A DNA stretch of 64,000 bases from Mesorhizobium sp. M2D.F.Ca.ET.226.01.1.1 (GTDB lineage Bacteria; Pseudomonadota; Alphaproteobacteria; Rhizobiales; Rhizobiaceae): assembly GCF_004022705.2 (NCBI RefSeq), contig NZ_RZOY02000013.1, positions 161,541 through 225,540 of the forward strand, written 5' to 3'. This document shows, piece after piece, positions 53,061-60,956 of the stretch. The notes beneath the pieces are model-generated. The model did not search any database and was not told the DNA's origin. It saw nothing but the letters and a program-made list of their open reading frames with translations. The stretch's first letter is position 1. Each line of letters begins with the position of its first letter. Both the position numbers and the translations under genes were made by a program.

Positions 53061-53831
53061 CTACCCCATCAACTTTCGGCTTATCTCTATTGCGAGCCCT
53101 TCCAAATCAGGAAATACCGTCGAGTACGTTATTCCATAACTCTCGAGATCGTTCATAACTGCTTTTCGCCTACTCGAATCAATTTCAATCTTCCTGAGTA
53201 TTTCTCCGTTTGGCTTAATCTTAAATTCTTTTGCAAAATCCTCCATAGACCTTGGTTCTGTGCCAAATATTACGAACTTCCCTTTTTGCGCATTGATGCG
53301 CGGATTGTTAACTATACCTTGGATTGCCAGTGGCTCATTTCTGCTAGCCTTCCCATCAAATTTAGGGTGATACTGCAATATCATGCTATCGTCCGTGGGG
53401 AATATCTTTGGGGCTTCTCCTATGTCGTGAAGCATTTTGCCGTTCCACTCCGCCGGATCCAGGCACCAGAGCACTGCATCTTCCGTATCATGACCGCTGA
53501 GAAGCGCAAAGAATAGGGCCACGAGTGGGCTGGAGGTCCAGTCGAGCAATCGGGTCGGAGCTCTGTAGTGCTGCATCAGGAAAAGGAGATCCCATCTATC
53601 TCGCCCGCCAGGCCGGTCAAATAGTGGCGACCTTCTGTAGAATTCGTCGTAAGTCGTATTTTCCCTAGTGATAACCATGTCCTTCACCAAGGGGAGCGAC
53701 GATCTGTGCAACCCCGGTTGCAAAACGTACGAATTCGCTCCGTGACCACGATACCAAAGCTCAGAGTTGGCCGCGGTACCTCGAAATTTTTCGATACTGG
53801 AAATGAATTCTGAGAAAGACTTTATTGCCAT
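53061..53831 (-). CDS. FRG domain protein
   Basis: Encodes 256 residues from ATG 53831 (MAIKSFSEF); ATG 53882 would add 17 residues. The FRG domain is present: SELWYRGHGANSYVLQPGLH (about 23-42) and LMQHYRAPTRLLDWTSSPLV then ALFFALL (about 85-111). These strings define the FRG family, whose function is unknown. The second half (residues 130-250) is variable. The base composition is markedly lower in G+C than carB or ridA, suggesting recent transfer. Co-transcribed with and upstream of the DUF262 gene. Confidence 0.87.
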   Translation of the reverse strand: MAIKSFSEFISSIEKFRGTAANSELWYRGHGANSYVLQPGLHRSSLPLVKDMVITRENTTYDEFYRRSPLFDRPGGRDRWDLLFLMQHYRAPTRLLDWTSSPLVALFFALLSGHDTEDAVLWCLDPAEWNGKMLHDIGEAPKIFPTDDSMILQYHPKFDGKASRNEPLAIQGIVNNPRINAQKGKFVIFGTEPRSMEDFAKEFKIKPNGEILRKIEIDSSRRKAVMNDLESYGITYSTVFPDLEGLAIEISRKLMG

Positions 53832-54006
53832 ACGGAATGCCCCAACCCCATCCAGGCCACGATAGAATCGATCAAGGCACATTCCAAGAGCTCAGTGTTT
53901 TATGCACAATACATATCAAATGCTGATCTCTGGATCGGTCTTTGTTGCTAAGATATCGAAAGGGTTGAGGTGATCTCTCGCCACCGCAGTGAGTTCGACC
54001 GCGCCC

Positions 54007-54399
54007 TCACCCCACCGCCACGCACTCAATCTCAATATCGAACTCCATCGGCCAGGACGCCACCGGCACGAAACTGCGCGCCGGCGGGTTGGTCGCAAAA
54101 TAATTGGCATAGACCCGGTTGATGGCGTTGTAGAAGCCGGAATTGACGGCGTAGATGCGCACCATCACCACCTTGTCCAGCGACGTGCCGGCCGCTTCCA
54201 GGCAGTGTTTCAGCGCCTTCAGCGACGCCTCGGTCTGGACCTCGATGTCGCCGCGCACCATTTCGCCTGTCACCATGTCGACCGGCGGCGTCGCCGAGAC
54301 GAACACAAAGCCGTTGGCCCGCACTGCCGTCGAGCACGGCAGGCCGAGAGCGCGCACCTTTGCCGACATCACGGGCACTTCGATGACTTCCTTGTCCAT
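54007..54399 (-). CDS. RidA-family protein
   Basis: Encodes 130 residues from ATG 54399, after GGGAGG. The YjgF/RidA fold is shown by VRANGFVFVSATPPVDMVTG, LKHCLEAAGTSLDKVVMVRI and NAINRVYANYFATNPPARSF. RidA proteins hydrolyse reactive enamines and imines such as 2-aminoacrylate; the catalytic Arg is likely in PPARSF. This is one of the divergent Rid subgroups, so imine hydrolysis is not certain. Confidence 0.9.
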   Translation of the reverse strand: MDKEVIEVPVMSAKVRALGLPCSTAVRANGFVFVSATPPVDMVTGEMVRGDIEVQTEASLKALKHCLEAAGTSLDKVVMVRIYAVNSGFYNAINRVYANYFATNPPARSFVPVASWPMEFDIEIECVAVG

Positions 54400-54463
54400 G
54401 GTGGTCCTCCCTGATTTGCGAGGGAGCTTATCGTGGCGGCGTGGGAACGCCAGCGGCGTTCTT

Positions 54464-54606
54464 CCCTTCTCCCCTTGTGGGAGAAGGTGTCGCCGAAGGC
54501 GACGGATGAGGGGTGTTCCAGCGGAGTGAGACGCCGGCGTTCCCTGGAGCACCCCTCATCCGTCTCGGCGCTAAAGCGCCGATCCACCTTCTCCCACAAG
54601 GGAAGG
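54464..54606. repeat. about 143-bp inverted-repeat element
   Basis: Left end CCTTCTCCCCTTGTGGGAGA (then AGGTG) pairs with the right end CACCTTCTCCCACAAGGG. Inside, GGATGAGGGGTGTTCCA (54504-54520) faces TGGAGCACCCCTCATCC (54545-54561) in inverted orientation, and two small GGCG hairpins flank it. No ORF. It looks like a rhizobial intergenic palindromic element. Confidence 0.8.
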
Positions 54607-54611
54607 CGCCC

Positions 54612-55172
54612 TCACTGATGCGCGACCGCCAGATCCTTCACATGCTTCTCATGCATCTTCAGCACCGGCAGCGTCTTCTTGGCGAATTCCTTCATCGTCG
54701 GGTCGTCGCCGGAATTGGCATAGGTGGAAAACAGCGCGACCGCGTCCTTATGCGCGTCGCTCTGCATCTTGATGTATTTGGCGTCGAAATCCTTGCCGGT
54801 CGCGTTCTTCAACTCGTCCAGCATCTGCTGCTCCTTCGGCTGCAGCGCCGGCCCGGCCGGCTTGATCGACGCGGTGGTCTGCCCTTGGCTCATTGCCGCC
54901 TTGAAATCCTCACCGGCCTTGATGTGGTCCTTAATCATGTCGGCGGCGAACGCCTTGACGTCGGCCGAGGCCGACTTCTCTTCGGCCAGCTTGCTCGACT
55001 GGATCTCGAAGGCATTGGCGTTGGGCACCGTGGCGACGAAGGTCTGGGTGTCGACCTTGTTGTCGGTCAACATTGGTCCCACGGCATCCGTATTGGTATC
55101 GTCCGACTGGGCGAGCGCGGCGGGCGCGCCGGCAAACAGCGCGACGGCGACCAGGGGCAGCAGCGTTTTCAT
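54612..55172 (-). CDS. exported DUF4142 protein
   Basis: Encodes 186 residues. Residues 1-21 form a signal peptide (APAALAQS). The mature part is a four-helix DUF4142 domain: AFEIQSSKLAEEKSASADVK, FAADMIKDHIKAGEDFKAAM, KNATGKDFDAKYIKMQSDAH and LPVLKMHEKHVKDLAVAHQ. It is a ferritin-like helical bundle without clear metal ligands for a diiron site. Function is unknown, often linked to stress. It is followed by the inverted-repeat element. Confidence 0.9.
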   Translation of the reverse strand: MKTLLPLVAVALFAGAPAALAQSDDTNTDAVGPMLTDNKVDTQTFVATVPNANAFEIQSSKLAEEKSASADVKAFAADMIKDHIKAGEDFKAAMSQGQTTASIKPAGPALQPKEQQMLDELKNATGKDFDAKYIKMQSDAHKDAVALFSTYANSGDDPTMKEFAKKTLPVLKMHEKHVKDLAVAHQ

Positions 55173-55271
55173 CTCAAAACTCCGATCCGAAACAGCCCCT
55201 CCGCCATCCCCAACGCGGCATCCGCGTCGGGGTTGCCTGAAAAGCCGACTGGCTGAACGCAGGTAACGCCT

Positions 55272-56027
55272 TCAGTGGCAGTGCGCGACCACCGCCTGCC
55301 CGGCATATTGCAGTTGCTCGTGCCAGTCCGGGCGGCCTTCCGGCGTGAAATCCATCAGGTTCCATAGGATCTCGCAGGTGCCGATCGCGCGGGGATCTTG
55401 CCTCGGCTCGGACGGCGCGAAGCCAAGCTCCGACGACCAGAAATGGCGGATGCCGTCGCTGTCGCGGTGGAACACCGAAAGCAGCGGTATCTGCGCGCCC
55501 TCGGCAGTCTCGGAATTGTAGTCGCGCTTGAACGCGTTGCCGGCCGAGGAGACCAGCCGCATGTTCTTCCAGCCGCGGTCGCGGGCGAGTGCGGTCAGAT
55601 TGTCGAGCCCGGTCTTTGCCACCACGGCGAAGTTGAAGCCCGCGGCCTGCAGATGGCCGACCGCCCCGTCGAACTGGTCGAGCAGCGCGGTGCAGGACGG
55701 GCATGGCTGGTCCTGCCGGGCAAGTTTTGCCGTCTCGCCGCTTGCCGCCACATCGCGCGTCTCCTGCGGATGGCGCGGGAACATCATCTGGTAGAGGATC
55801 AGCGAATCCTTGCCCGGCGCGAAGAGATCCGCAAGCTTCACCTTCGCCGGCCGGCCTTGGTCATCGAGAGCGTCGAACACATAGTGCTGCGGCACCAGCC
55901 CGCCCTGCGGCAGAGCGCGTCGCGCCTCGGCCACCGCCTCCATGGCGCGGCGCAGCTCGATTTCCTTGCGCAGCAGCTTTTCGCGGGCGGTGCGGTATCT
56001 GGCGGATTCATTGGGAAAGGTGATCAT
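55272..56027 (-). CDS. DUF899 thioredoxin-like protein
   Basis: Encodes 251 residues. DUF899 family signature: VFDALDDQGRPAKVKLADLF, LILYQMMFPRHPQ, then QPCPSCTALLDQFDGAVGHL, whose CPSC motif sits at the thioredoxin active-site position, and FNFAVVAKTGLDNLTALARD with GW. SELGFAPSEPRQDPRAIGTC is also a family hallmark. The function is unknown; disulfide chemistry in the cytoplasm is likely. The gene stands alone. Confidence 0.9.
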   Translation of the reverse strand: MITFPNESARYRTAREKLLRKEIELRRAMEAVAEARRALPQGGLVPQHYVFDALDDQGRPAKVKLADLFAPGKDSLILYQMMFPRHPQETRDVAASGETAKLARQDQPCPSCTALLDQFDGAVGHLQAAGFNFAVVAKTGLDNLTALARDRGWKNMRLVSSAGNAFKRDYNSETAEGAQIPLLSVFHRDSDGIRHFWSSELGFAPSEPRQDPRAIGTCEILWNLMDFTPEGRPDWHEQLQYAGQAVVAHCH

Positions 56028-56180
56028 GATCGTCTCCTTCGTGCCGGCGTCCCGGCGCGCGTTGCTCTACGACCCAAGGACGCGCGGCCTGGACGCGTTC
56101 CGACATTTTTTACGCCGGAACCAGGCTTGCTTTGCGGTATTGCTGTCGACTGGCTAAAACCTCTCGGAAACGGGAGCAAA

Positions 56181-56519
56181 ATGACCGACAGCGATGAGAT
56201 CGACCTGCGCTGCCCGCAGATCGTTGCCGACAATGCCGCCAAGGGCCTGCGGCTGCGCAAGGAATTCGGCCGAGGCGGCACCGAGATCGGCGTCGCGCGC
56301 GCCACCGAGCTCAAGAACCGCAGGAACCTGTCGCCCTCGACCATCCGCCGCATGGTCAGCTATTTCGCCCGCCACGAGGTCGACAAGAAGGGCAGGAATT
56401 ACGGCAACGAGGACAATCCCTCGGAGGGCTACATCGCCTGGCTGCTGTGGGGCGGCGACGAAGGCCGCGCCTGGGCGCTCGAGATGAAGAAAAAGGTCGG
56501 CAACGCGCCGGATATCTGA
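56181..56519 (+). CDS. free-standing domain like those in phage prohead/DUF2213 proteins
   Basis: Encodes 112 residues from ATG 56181, after CGGGAG. RRNLSPSTIRRMVSYFARHE then VDKKGRNYGNEDNPSEGYIA and WLLWGGDEGRAWALEMKKK is a motif I know from the ends of phage prohead proteases and DUF2213 portal-associated proteins, and from ParB-like proteins. Here it makes up nearly the whole protein. The function is unknown; no other head genes lie near. It is probably a domesticated phage domain. Confidence 0.7.
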   Translation: MTDSDEIDLRCPQIVADNAAKGLRLRKEFGRGGTEIGVARATELKNRRNLSPSTIRRMVSYFARHEVDKKGRNYGNEDNPSEGYIAWLLWGGDEGRAWALEMKKKVGNAPDI

Positions 56520-56526
56520 GACCGCT

Positions 56527-57351
56527 TCACCCCTTCACTCCGCCGGCCGTGAGCCCCGAGACGATCCTGCGCTGGAAGATCAGCACCAGCACGACCAGCG
56601 GCACGGTGACGATCACCGAGGCAGCCATGATGTTGCCCCAGGGGATCTCGAACTGCGAGTTGCCCGAAAGCAGCGCGATCGCCACCGGCACGGTGCGCTG
56701 CGTGTTGGTGGAGGTGAAGGTGAGCGCGAAGAGGAACTCGTTCCAGGCGCTGATGAAGGCAAGCAGCCCGGTGGTGGCGAGCGCCGGCCACATCAGCGGC
56801 AGGAAGATGCGGGTCAGGATGGTCCATGGCCCGGCGCCGTCGAGGATCGCCGCTTCCTCGATCTCGACCGGCAGGTCGCGCACGAAAGTTGTGAGCACCC
56901 AGACCGTGAACGGCAAGGTGAAGATCATGTAGGACAGAATGAGCGCCAGCAGTGAGTTGTAGAGATGCAGCGCCCGGACGATCTCGAACAGCCCAGCCAG
57001 TGCGGCGACCTGTGGAAACATCGACACCGACAGGATGGCGAGCATCAGCGCCGAGCGCCCTCGGAAACGGATGCGCGCCAGCGCATAGGCGGCGGTGACG
57101 CCGAGCGACAGCGAGATCGCCACGACCGCGCCGGAGACGATGAGCGAATTGACGAGATTGCGCAGGAAGGGGCCTTCGGTCAGCACGTTGCGGTAGTTGG
57201 CGAGGCTGAACGATTGCGGCCAGAGGCCGGCCTGGAACAGCTCGGTGCCCGATTTCAGGCTGGTGACGACAGCGTAATAGAACGGAAACACCGCAACGAA
57301 GACTATTCCCAGAAGCAGAAGATAGAGGGCAGCGCGCTTCAGCATCCTCAT
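56527..57351 (-). CDS. thuG: sugar ABC transporter permease, ThuG-like
   Basis: Encodes 274 residues with six membrane segments. The EAA loop is EIEEAAILDGAGPWTILTRI followed by FLPLMWPALATTGL, as in MalG-type permeases. It is the last gene of the substrate-binding protein/permease/permease operon; its ATG comes one base after the stop of the other permease. The ATPase (ThuK in Sinorhizobium) is not in the cluster. The symbol is by likeness of the whole operon to thuEFG. Confidence 0.85.
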   Translation of the reverse strand: MRMLKRAALYLLLLGIVFVAVFPFYYAVVTSLKSGTELFQAGLWPQSFSLANYRNVLTEGPFLRNLVNSLIVSGAVVAISLSLGVTAAYALARIRFRGRSALMLAILSVSMFPQVAALAGLFEIVRALHLYNSLLALILSYMIFTLPFTVWVLTTFVRDLPVEIEEAAILDGAGPWTILTRIFLPLMWPALATTGLLAFISAWNEFLFALTFTSTNTQRTVPVAIALLSGNSQFEIPWGNIMAASVIVTVPLVVLVLIFQRRIVSGLTAGGVKG

Positions 57352-57352
57352 G

Positions 57353-58294
57353 TCAGCGGTCTCCGTCCAGGCTGAGCCGGCCGATGCGGATATAGGCGAT
57401 GGTGAGCAGGCCGATGATCAGGAAAAGCAGCGTCGAGGCGGCCGAGCCATAGGCGAACTTGTCGAACTCGAACAGGTTCTCGCGCGCGAAGATCGACATC
57501 GACTTGGTTTGCACATTGTTGGGCGTCAGCACATAGATCAGGTCGAAGATGCGCAGCGCATCGAGCGCGCGGAAGATCACCGCCACCATCACCGCCGGGC
57601 GGATCAGCGGCAGCGTCACGCGCCAGAAGATCTGCCAAGGGCTCGCGCCATCAAGCCTGGCCACTTCGAGGATCTCGCACGGCAGCATCTGCAGCGCCGC
57701 CAGGATCAGCAGCGCCATGAACGGCGTCGTCTTCCAGATATCGACGATGAGCACTGCGATCATCGCGGTGTCGGCGCTGGCGGTCCAGGCGATCCTGGCA
57801 TGGATCAGGCCGAGATTGAGCAGCACGACATTGATGATGCCGAACTGGTCGTTGAGCATCCACTGCCACATCTTGGCCGAGACGATGGTCGGGATCGCCC
57901 AGGGAATGAGGATGGCCGCCCGCACGATGCCGCGTCCCCGGAATTCGGCATTGAGCGCAAGCGCCACGACCATGCCCAGCGCCGTCTCGCAGGCCACCGA
58001 AACAACGGCGAAGCGCACCGTGTTCCACACCGCGCGCCACCAGACCGGATCGACGAGCAACCCGTCATAGAGCACCCGGCCGCTCGGCAGGCGTAACACC
58101 GACAAGTAGTTGTCGAAGCCCACCCATTGCCGCGCGTCGAGATCGGCGAGCGAAGCGTCGGTGAAGCCGTAATAGACGGTGCGCAGGAACGGCCAGCCGG
58201 CGACGGCGGCGAGCACGAAAAGCATCGGCGCGAGAAACAGCCAGGCCGTGCGCACGCGCTGGCGCATCAGCGGCGATCGCCTTGCCGCCGTCAC
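57353..58294 (-). CDS. thuF: sugar ABC transporter permease, ThuF-like
   Basis: Encodes 313 residues from GTG 58294, which overlaps the stop of the binding-protein gene in GTGA. Six membrane segments; EAA loop EILEVARLDGASPWQIFWRV then TLPLIRPAVMV. It pairs with the MalG-type subunit to form the channel of a carbohydrate importer of the CUT1 class. Confidence 0.87.
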   Translation of the reverse strand: MTAARRSPLMRQRVRTAWLFLAPMLFVLAAVAGWPFLRTVYYGFTDASLADLDARQWVGFDNYLSVLRLPSGRVLYDGLLVDPVWWRAVWNTVRFAVVSVACETALGMVVALALNAEFRGRGIVRAAILIPWAIPTIVSAKMWQWMLNDQFGIINVVLLNLGLIHARIAWTASADTAMIAVLIVDIWKTTPFMALLILAALQMLPCEILEVARLDGASPWQIFWRVTLPLIRPAVMVAVIFRALDALRIFDLIYVLTPNNVQTKSMSIFARENLFEFDKFAYGSAASTLLFLIIGLLTIAYIRIGRLSLDGDR

Positions 58295-59574
58295 CAGCCC
58301 TTGCCTTTCAGCCTGGTCAGCCGCGCCTCGAGATCGGCGAGATTATCGGCGGCGGTTCCGTTCCCCGAGATCGTGTTGTGCACGGCCGTCCAGAACTGGC
58401 TGGATGCCTCATTGTATTTGATCCTGGCGGTTGCCGAGGGCCTGGGTTGCGCGTTGAGGAAGATTGGCTTCCAGCGCGGCACGATCGGCTGCTGCCGGGC
58501 GATGTCGGGGTCGTCATAGAGTGCCGCGATCGTCGGCAGGTTCGCCGTCTTCAGCGTCCGGTATTTCTGCATCTCGCGCGACGCGATGAACTTGACCAGC
58601 TCGATCGCCGCGTCCGGGTGCTTCGAATATTTGGACACGGCAAGGTTCCAGCCGCCGAGCGTCGCGGCCGGATGCGCGCGTTCGCCGGCCGGCAGCGGCG
58701 CGACGTCAAACTTGCCCTTGATCGGCGAATTCTCGCTGTTGCCGAGCGCATAGGCATAGGGCCAGTTGCGCATGAAGACCGCGTTGCCGGTCTGCCAGAC
58801 GCCGCGCGATTCCTCCTCCTGATAGGCAAGCACGCCCGGCGGCGCGATCGTGCCGATCCAGCTCTTGACCATCTCGAGCGTGGCAGCGGCTTTGGGGTTG
58901 TTGATGGAGATGCCGCCGTCCGGCTCGATGATCCCGCCGCCGCCATTCGACATCACCCATTCGAGCGCGTTGCAGGTCAGCCCCTCATAGGCATTACCCT
59001 GGAAGACGAAGCCCCAGATGTCCTTGTTGCCGGCAGCCCGCTCCTTGTCCATGACCAGCCTGGCGGTGTCTTGCAGCTCCTTCCAGTTGGTCGGCACCTT
59101 GGCGCCGTATTTGGTCAGCAGATCCTTGCGGTAGTAGAGCGCCGGCGCGTCGGTGAAGATCGGCAGCGCGACCAGCCTGCCGTTGACCGTCTGCGACTTG
59201 ATGATGGACGGGAAATGCTCGGCCACGACATCCTTCGTCGCCTCGGTCAGGTCGACCAGCTGGCTGGCGAGCTGCGGCGCCCAGATGACGTCGGTCTGGT
59301 AGACGTCGATGTCGCTGCTGCCGGCGGCGAGCCACAGCCGGTATTGCCCGAACTGGTCGGTGGTCGAGGGCGGGATGACGACGATGTCGACCTTGTTGCC
59401 GCTCTTTTTCTCGTAGAGGTCGAGGATCTCGCGCAGCACCTTGATGCCGTTGCCGGTATCGCCCGACACGATGGAGAGCTCGACCGCGCGAACCGGAGCG
59501 ACCGCCAGCAGGATACCGGTTGCGAATGCCAGGAATGCCGGAGGGAGCTTCACGGGGTGCTGATCTCGCTTCAA
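58291..59574 (-). CDS. thuE: sugar ABC transporter substrate-binding protein, ThuE-like
   Basis: Encodes 427 residues. Residues 1-30 form a signal peptide (VAPVRAVE). LSIVSGDTGNGIKVLREILD, DVYQTDVIWAPQLASQLVDL, FVFQGNAYEGLTCNALEW and GNAVFMRNWPYAYALGNSEN closely match the trehalose/maltose-binding ThuE of Sinorhizobium meliloti as I know it, so disaccharide uptake is likely. It binds sugar in the periplasm for the two permeases downstream. The needed ATPase may be shared with another system. Confidence 0.87.
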   Translation of the reverse strand: MKRDQHPVKLPPAFLAFATGILLAVAPVRAVELSIVSGDTGNGIKVLREILDLYEKKSGNKVDIVVIPPSTTDQFGQYRLWLAAGSSDIDVYQTDVIWAPQLASQLVDLTEATKDVVAEHFPSIIKSQTVNGRLVALPIFTDAPALYYRKDLLTKYGAKVPTNWKELQDTARLVMDKERAAGNKDIWGFVFQGNAYEGLTCNALEWVMSNGGGGIIEPDGGISINNPKAAATLEMVKSWIGTIAPPGVLAYQEEESRGVWQTGNAVFMRNWPYAYALGNSENSPIKGKFDVAPLPAGERAHPAATLGGWNLAVSKYSKHPDAAIELVKFIASREMQKYRTLKTANLPTIAALYDDPDIARQQPIVPRWKPIFLNAQPRPSATARIKYNEASSQFWTAVHNTISGNGTAADNLADLEARLTRLKGKGW

Positions 59575-59676
59575 AGCCGGCGAGACGGACCTTCGCGCGT
59601 CGTCAGCTCATTGGGACCCCACCCTGCGTTGAATGCAGAGCGCCGCTTTCGGTTCCCATGATGCCTGCACCGACAA

Positions 59677-60204
59677 TCAGGCCGGCGGATCGGTGAAAGC
59701 CGGCTCGTTCGGCTCGGGGACTTCGACGTCCCGCTCCCAGCCTTCGTTTTCCAGCTTCATCGACTGGATCGCCACCGCATTGGCGTTGGCGTCGAGTTCG
59801 GGCAGCATCTGCACTTCGGACGGCCAGCAGCGATAGATCTTGTAGACCAGCGCCACCTGCCCGGCCTCGTTGAGGAACTCGAGGACGACGTCCTTGCGGA
59901 AATCCTTCAGCGACACTTCCGAGCCGCGGCCGTTCTGCAGATCCCACACTTTGTTTGCCCAGCGCTCGAATTCGAGGTCGTGAGTTACGCCGCGCTCGAT
60001 CGTGATCGGCTCGAAGCGGGTGATGCCGGGCGATTTGCGCGTGTTGCCGGCAGCACTACCGTCACGGTGCTCGATAACTTCGGTGGTTCGCTTCAGCCCG
60101 CTGATCCGTGAAATGCCGGCGACATATTTGCCGTCCCATTTCAGCCGGAACCGGTAGGTCTTATAGGGGTCGAAACGCTGCGGATTGACGGTGAACGGGG
60201 CCAT
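59677..60204 (-). CDS. phage tail tube-type protein (T4 gp19 family), orphan
   Basis: Encodes 175 residues from ATG 60204, after GGAGGAGAT. NPQRFDPYKTYRFRLKWDGK, RTTEVIEHRDGSAAGNTRKS and PITIERGVTHDLEFERWANK are the gp19/tube-protein signature shared by phage tails and contractile injection systems. The fold is a beta-barrel that polymerises into the inner tube. No sheath, baseplate, spike or AAA ATPase gene is within the window, so it is an orphan. Its gene lies just upstream of the thuE gene on the same strand but 102 bases away. Confidence 0.87.
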   Translation of the reverse strand: MAPFTVNPQRFDPYKTYRFRLKWDGKYVAGISRISGLKRTTEVIEHRDGSAAGNTRKSPGITRFEPITIERGVTHDLEFERWANKVWDLQNGRGSEVSLKDFRKDVVLEFLNEAGQVALVYKIYRCWPSEVQMLPELDANANAVAIQSMKLENEGWERDVEVPEPNEPAFTDPPA

Positions 60205-60418
60205 GGCCAAATCTCCTCCGCCTCACTTCGCGCGAAAGCGGACGGGCTCCGAAACCCCCGCCCCGGAGCCCGCCTGGGAGTGGCTGACGCATGCCGGCAC
60301 AGCCTCCTCCGACGCCTTGCCAGCGTCGATCCGCCGATCGGCCGCCCGGCACGACGACGCATTAGCATGACCTAACGTCAGCCTATGTGAAGGAGTTCAC
60401 AAATGGTGGGGGGTGCCG

Positions 60419-60916
60419 TTAACCATCCCAACCGACCGGGATCATGCCGAGCCGTTCGTAGAGCCGGAAGGCCGAGGTGTTCTTCACGGTGTTGGTCTTG
60501 AGATCGACATGGGCCGCCCCGCGCTGGCGGAAGGTCGCGAACACATGCCGCATCAGCGCCTCCCCGATGCCCCGCCTTCTGGCCTCCGGATGGACGGCGA
60601 GGTCTTTGACGAAACGGGACGTCCAGCAGAGCGCCGCGCCGGCCAATAGGCCCTTGCCGTCGATCACCAGGAAGCAGAGAGCGGGATCGAATTCGGCATC
60701 GCCGGCAATGCGCGGCCACCATTCGTCGAACGGCCCATCGGCGCCGTCGTCGAATACCTCCTGCAAGAGCGCGTGCAGGGCCAGCGCATCGCGGGGCTCG
60801 AACGCGCGCATGACGAACCCTTCGGGCCAATGCGGCGCGGCCAGCGTGTCGTCGAGCACCTTGCGCAGGCGGATGTCGTTGGGAGCCGGAGGGCGGGGCG
60901 CTGTGTCTTCATGCAT
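60419..60916 (-). CDS. GNAT-family N-acetyltransferase
   Basis: Encodes 165 residues. The acetyl-CoA motif is VKDLAVHPEARRRGIGEALM followed by RHVFATFRQRGAAHVDLKTN, and TSAFRLYERLGM is the typical C-terminal helix. The N-terminal part (MHEDTAPRPPAPNDIRLRKV) is Pro-rich. The substrate is unknown. Confidence 0.9.
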   Translation of the reverse strand: MHEDTAPRPPAPNDIRLRKVLDDTLAAPHWPEGFVMRAFEPRDALALHALLQEVFDDGADGPFDEWWPRIAGDAEFDPALCFLVIDGKGLLAGAALCWTSRFVKDLAVHPEARRRGIGEALMRHVFATFRQRGAAHVDLKTNTVKNTSAFRLYERLGMIPVGWDG

Positions 60917-60956
60917 GGCGCTATCTCGAAACGCCGCGCATAGCGGAACAGTCCGC

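Noticed and set aside
59677..60204. Prophage or complete injection system around the tube-protein gene.
   Set aside because: All neighbours are transport and metabolic genes; no other tail gene is seen in the window.
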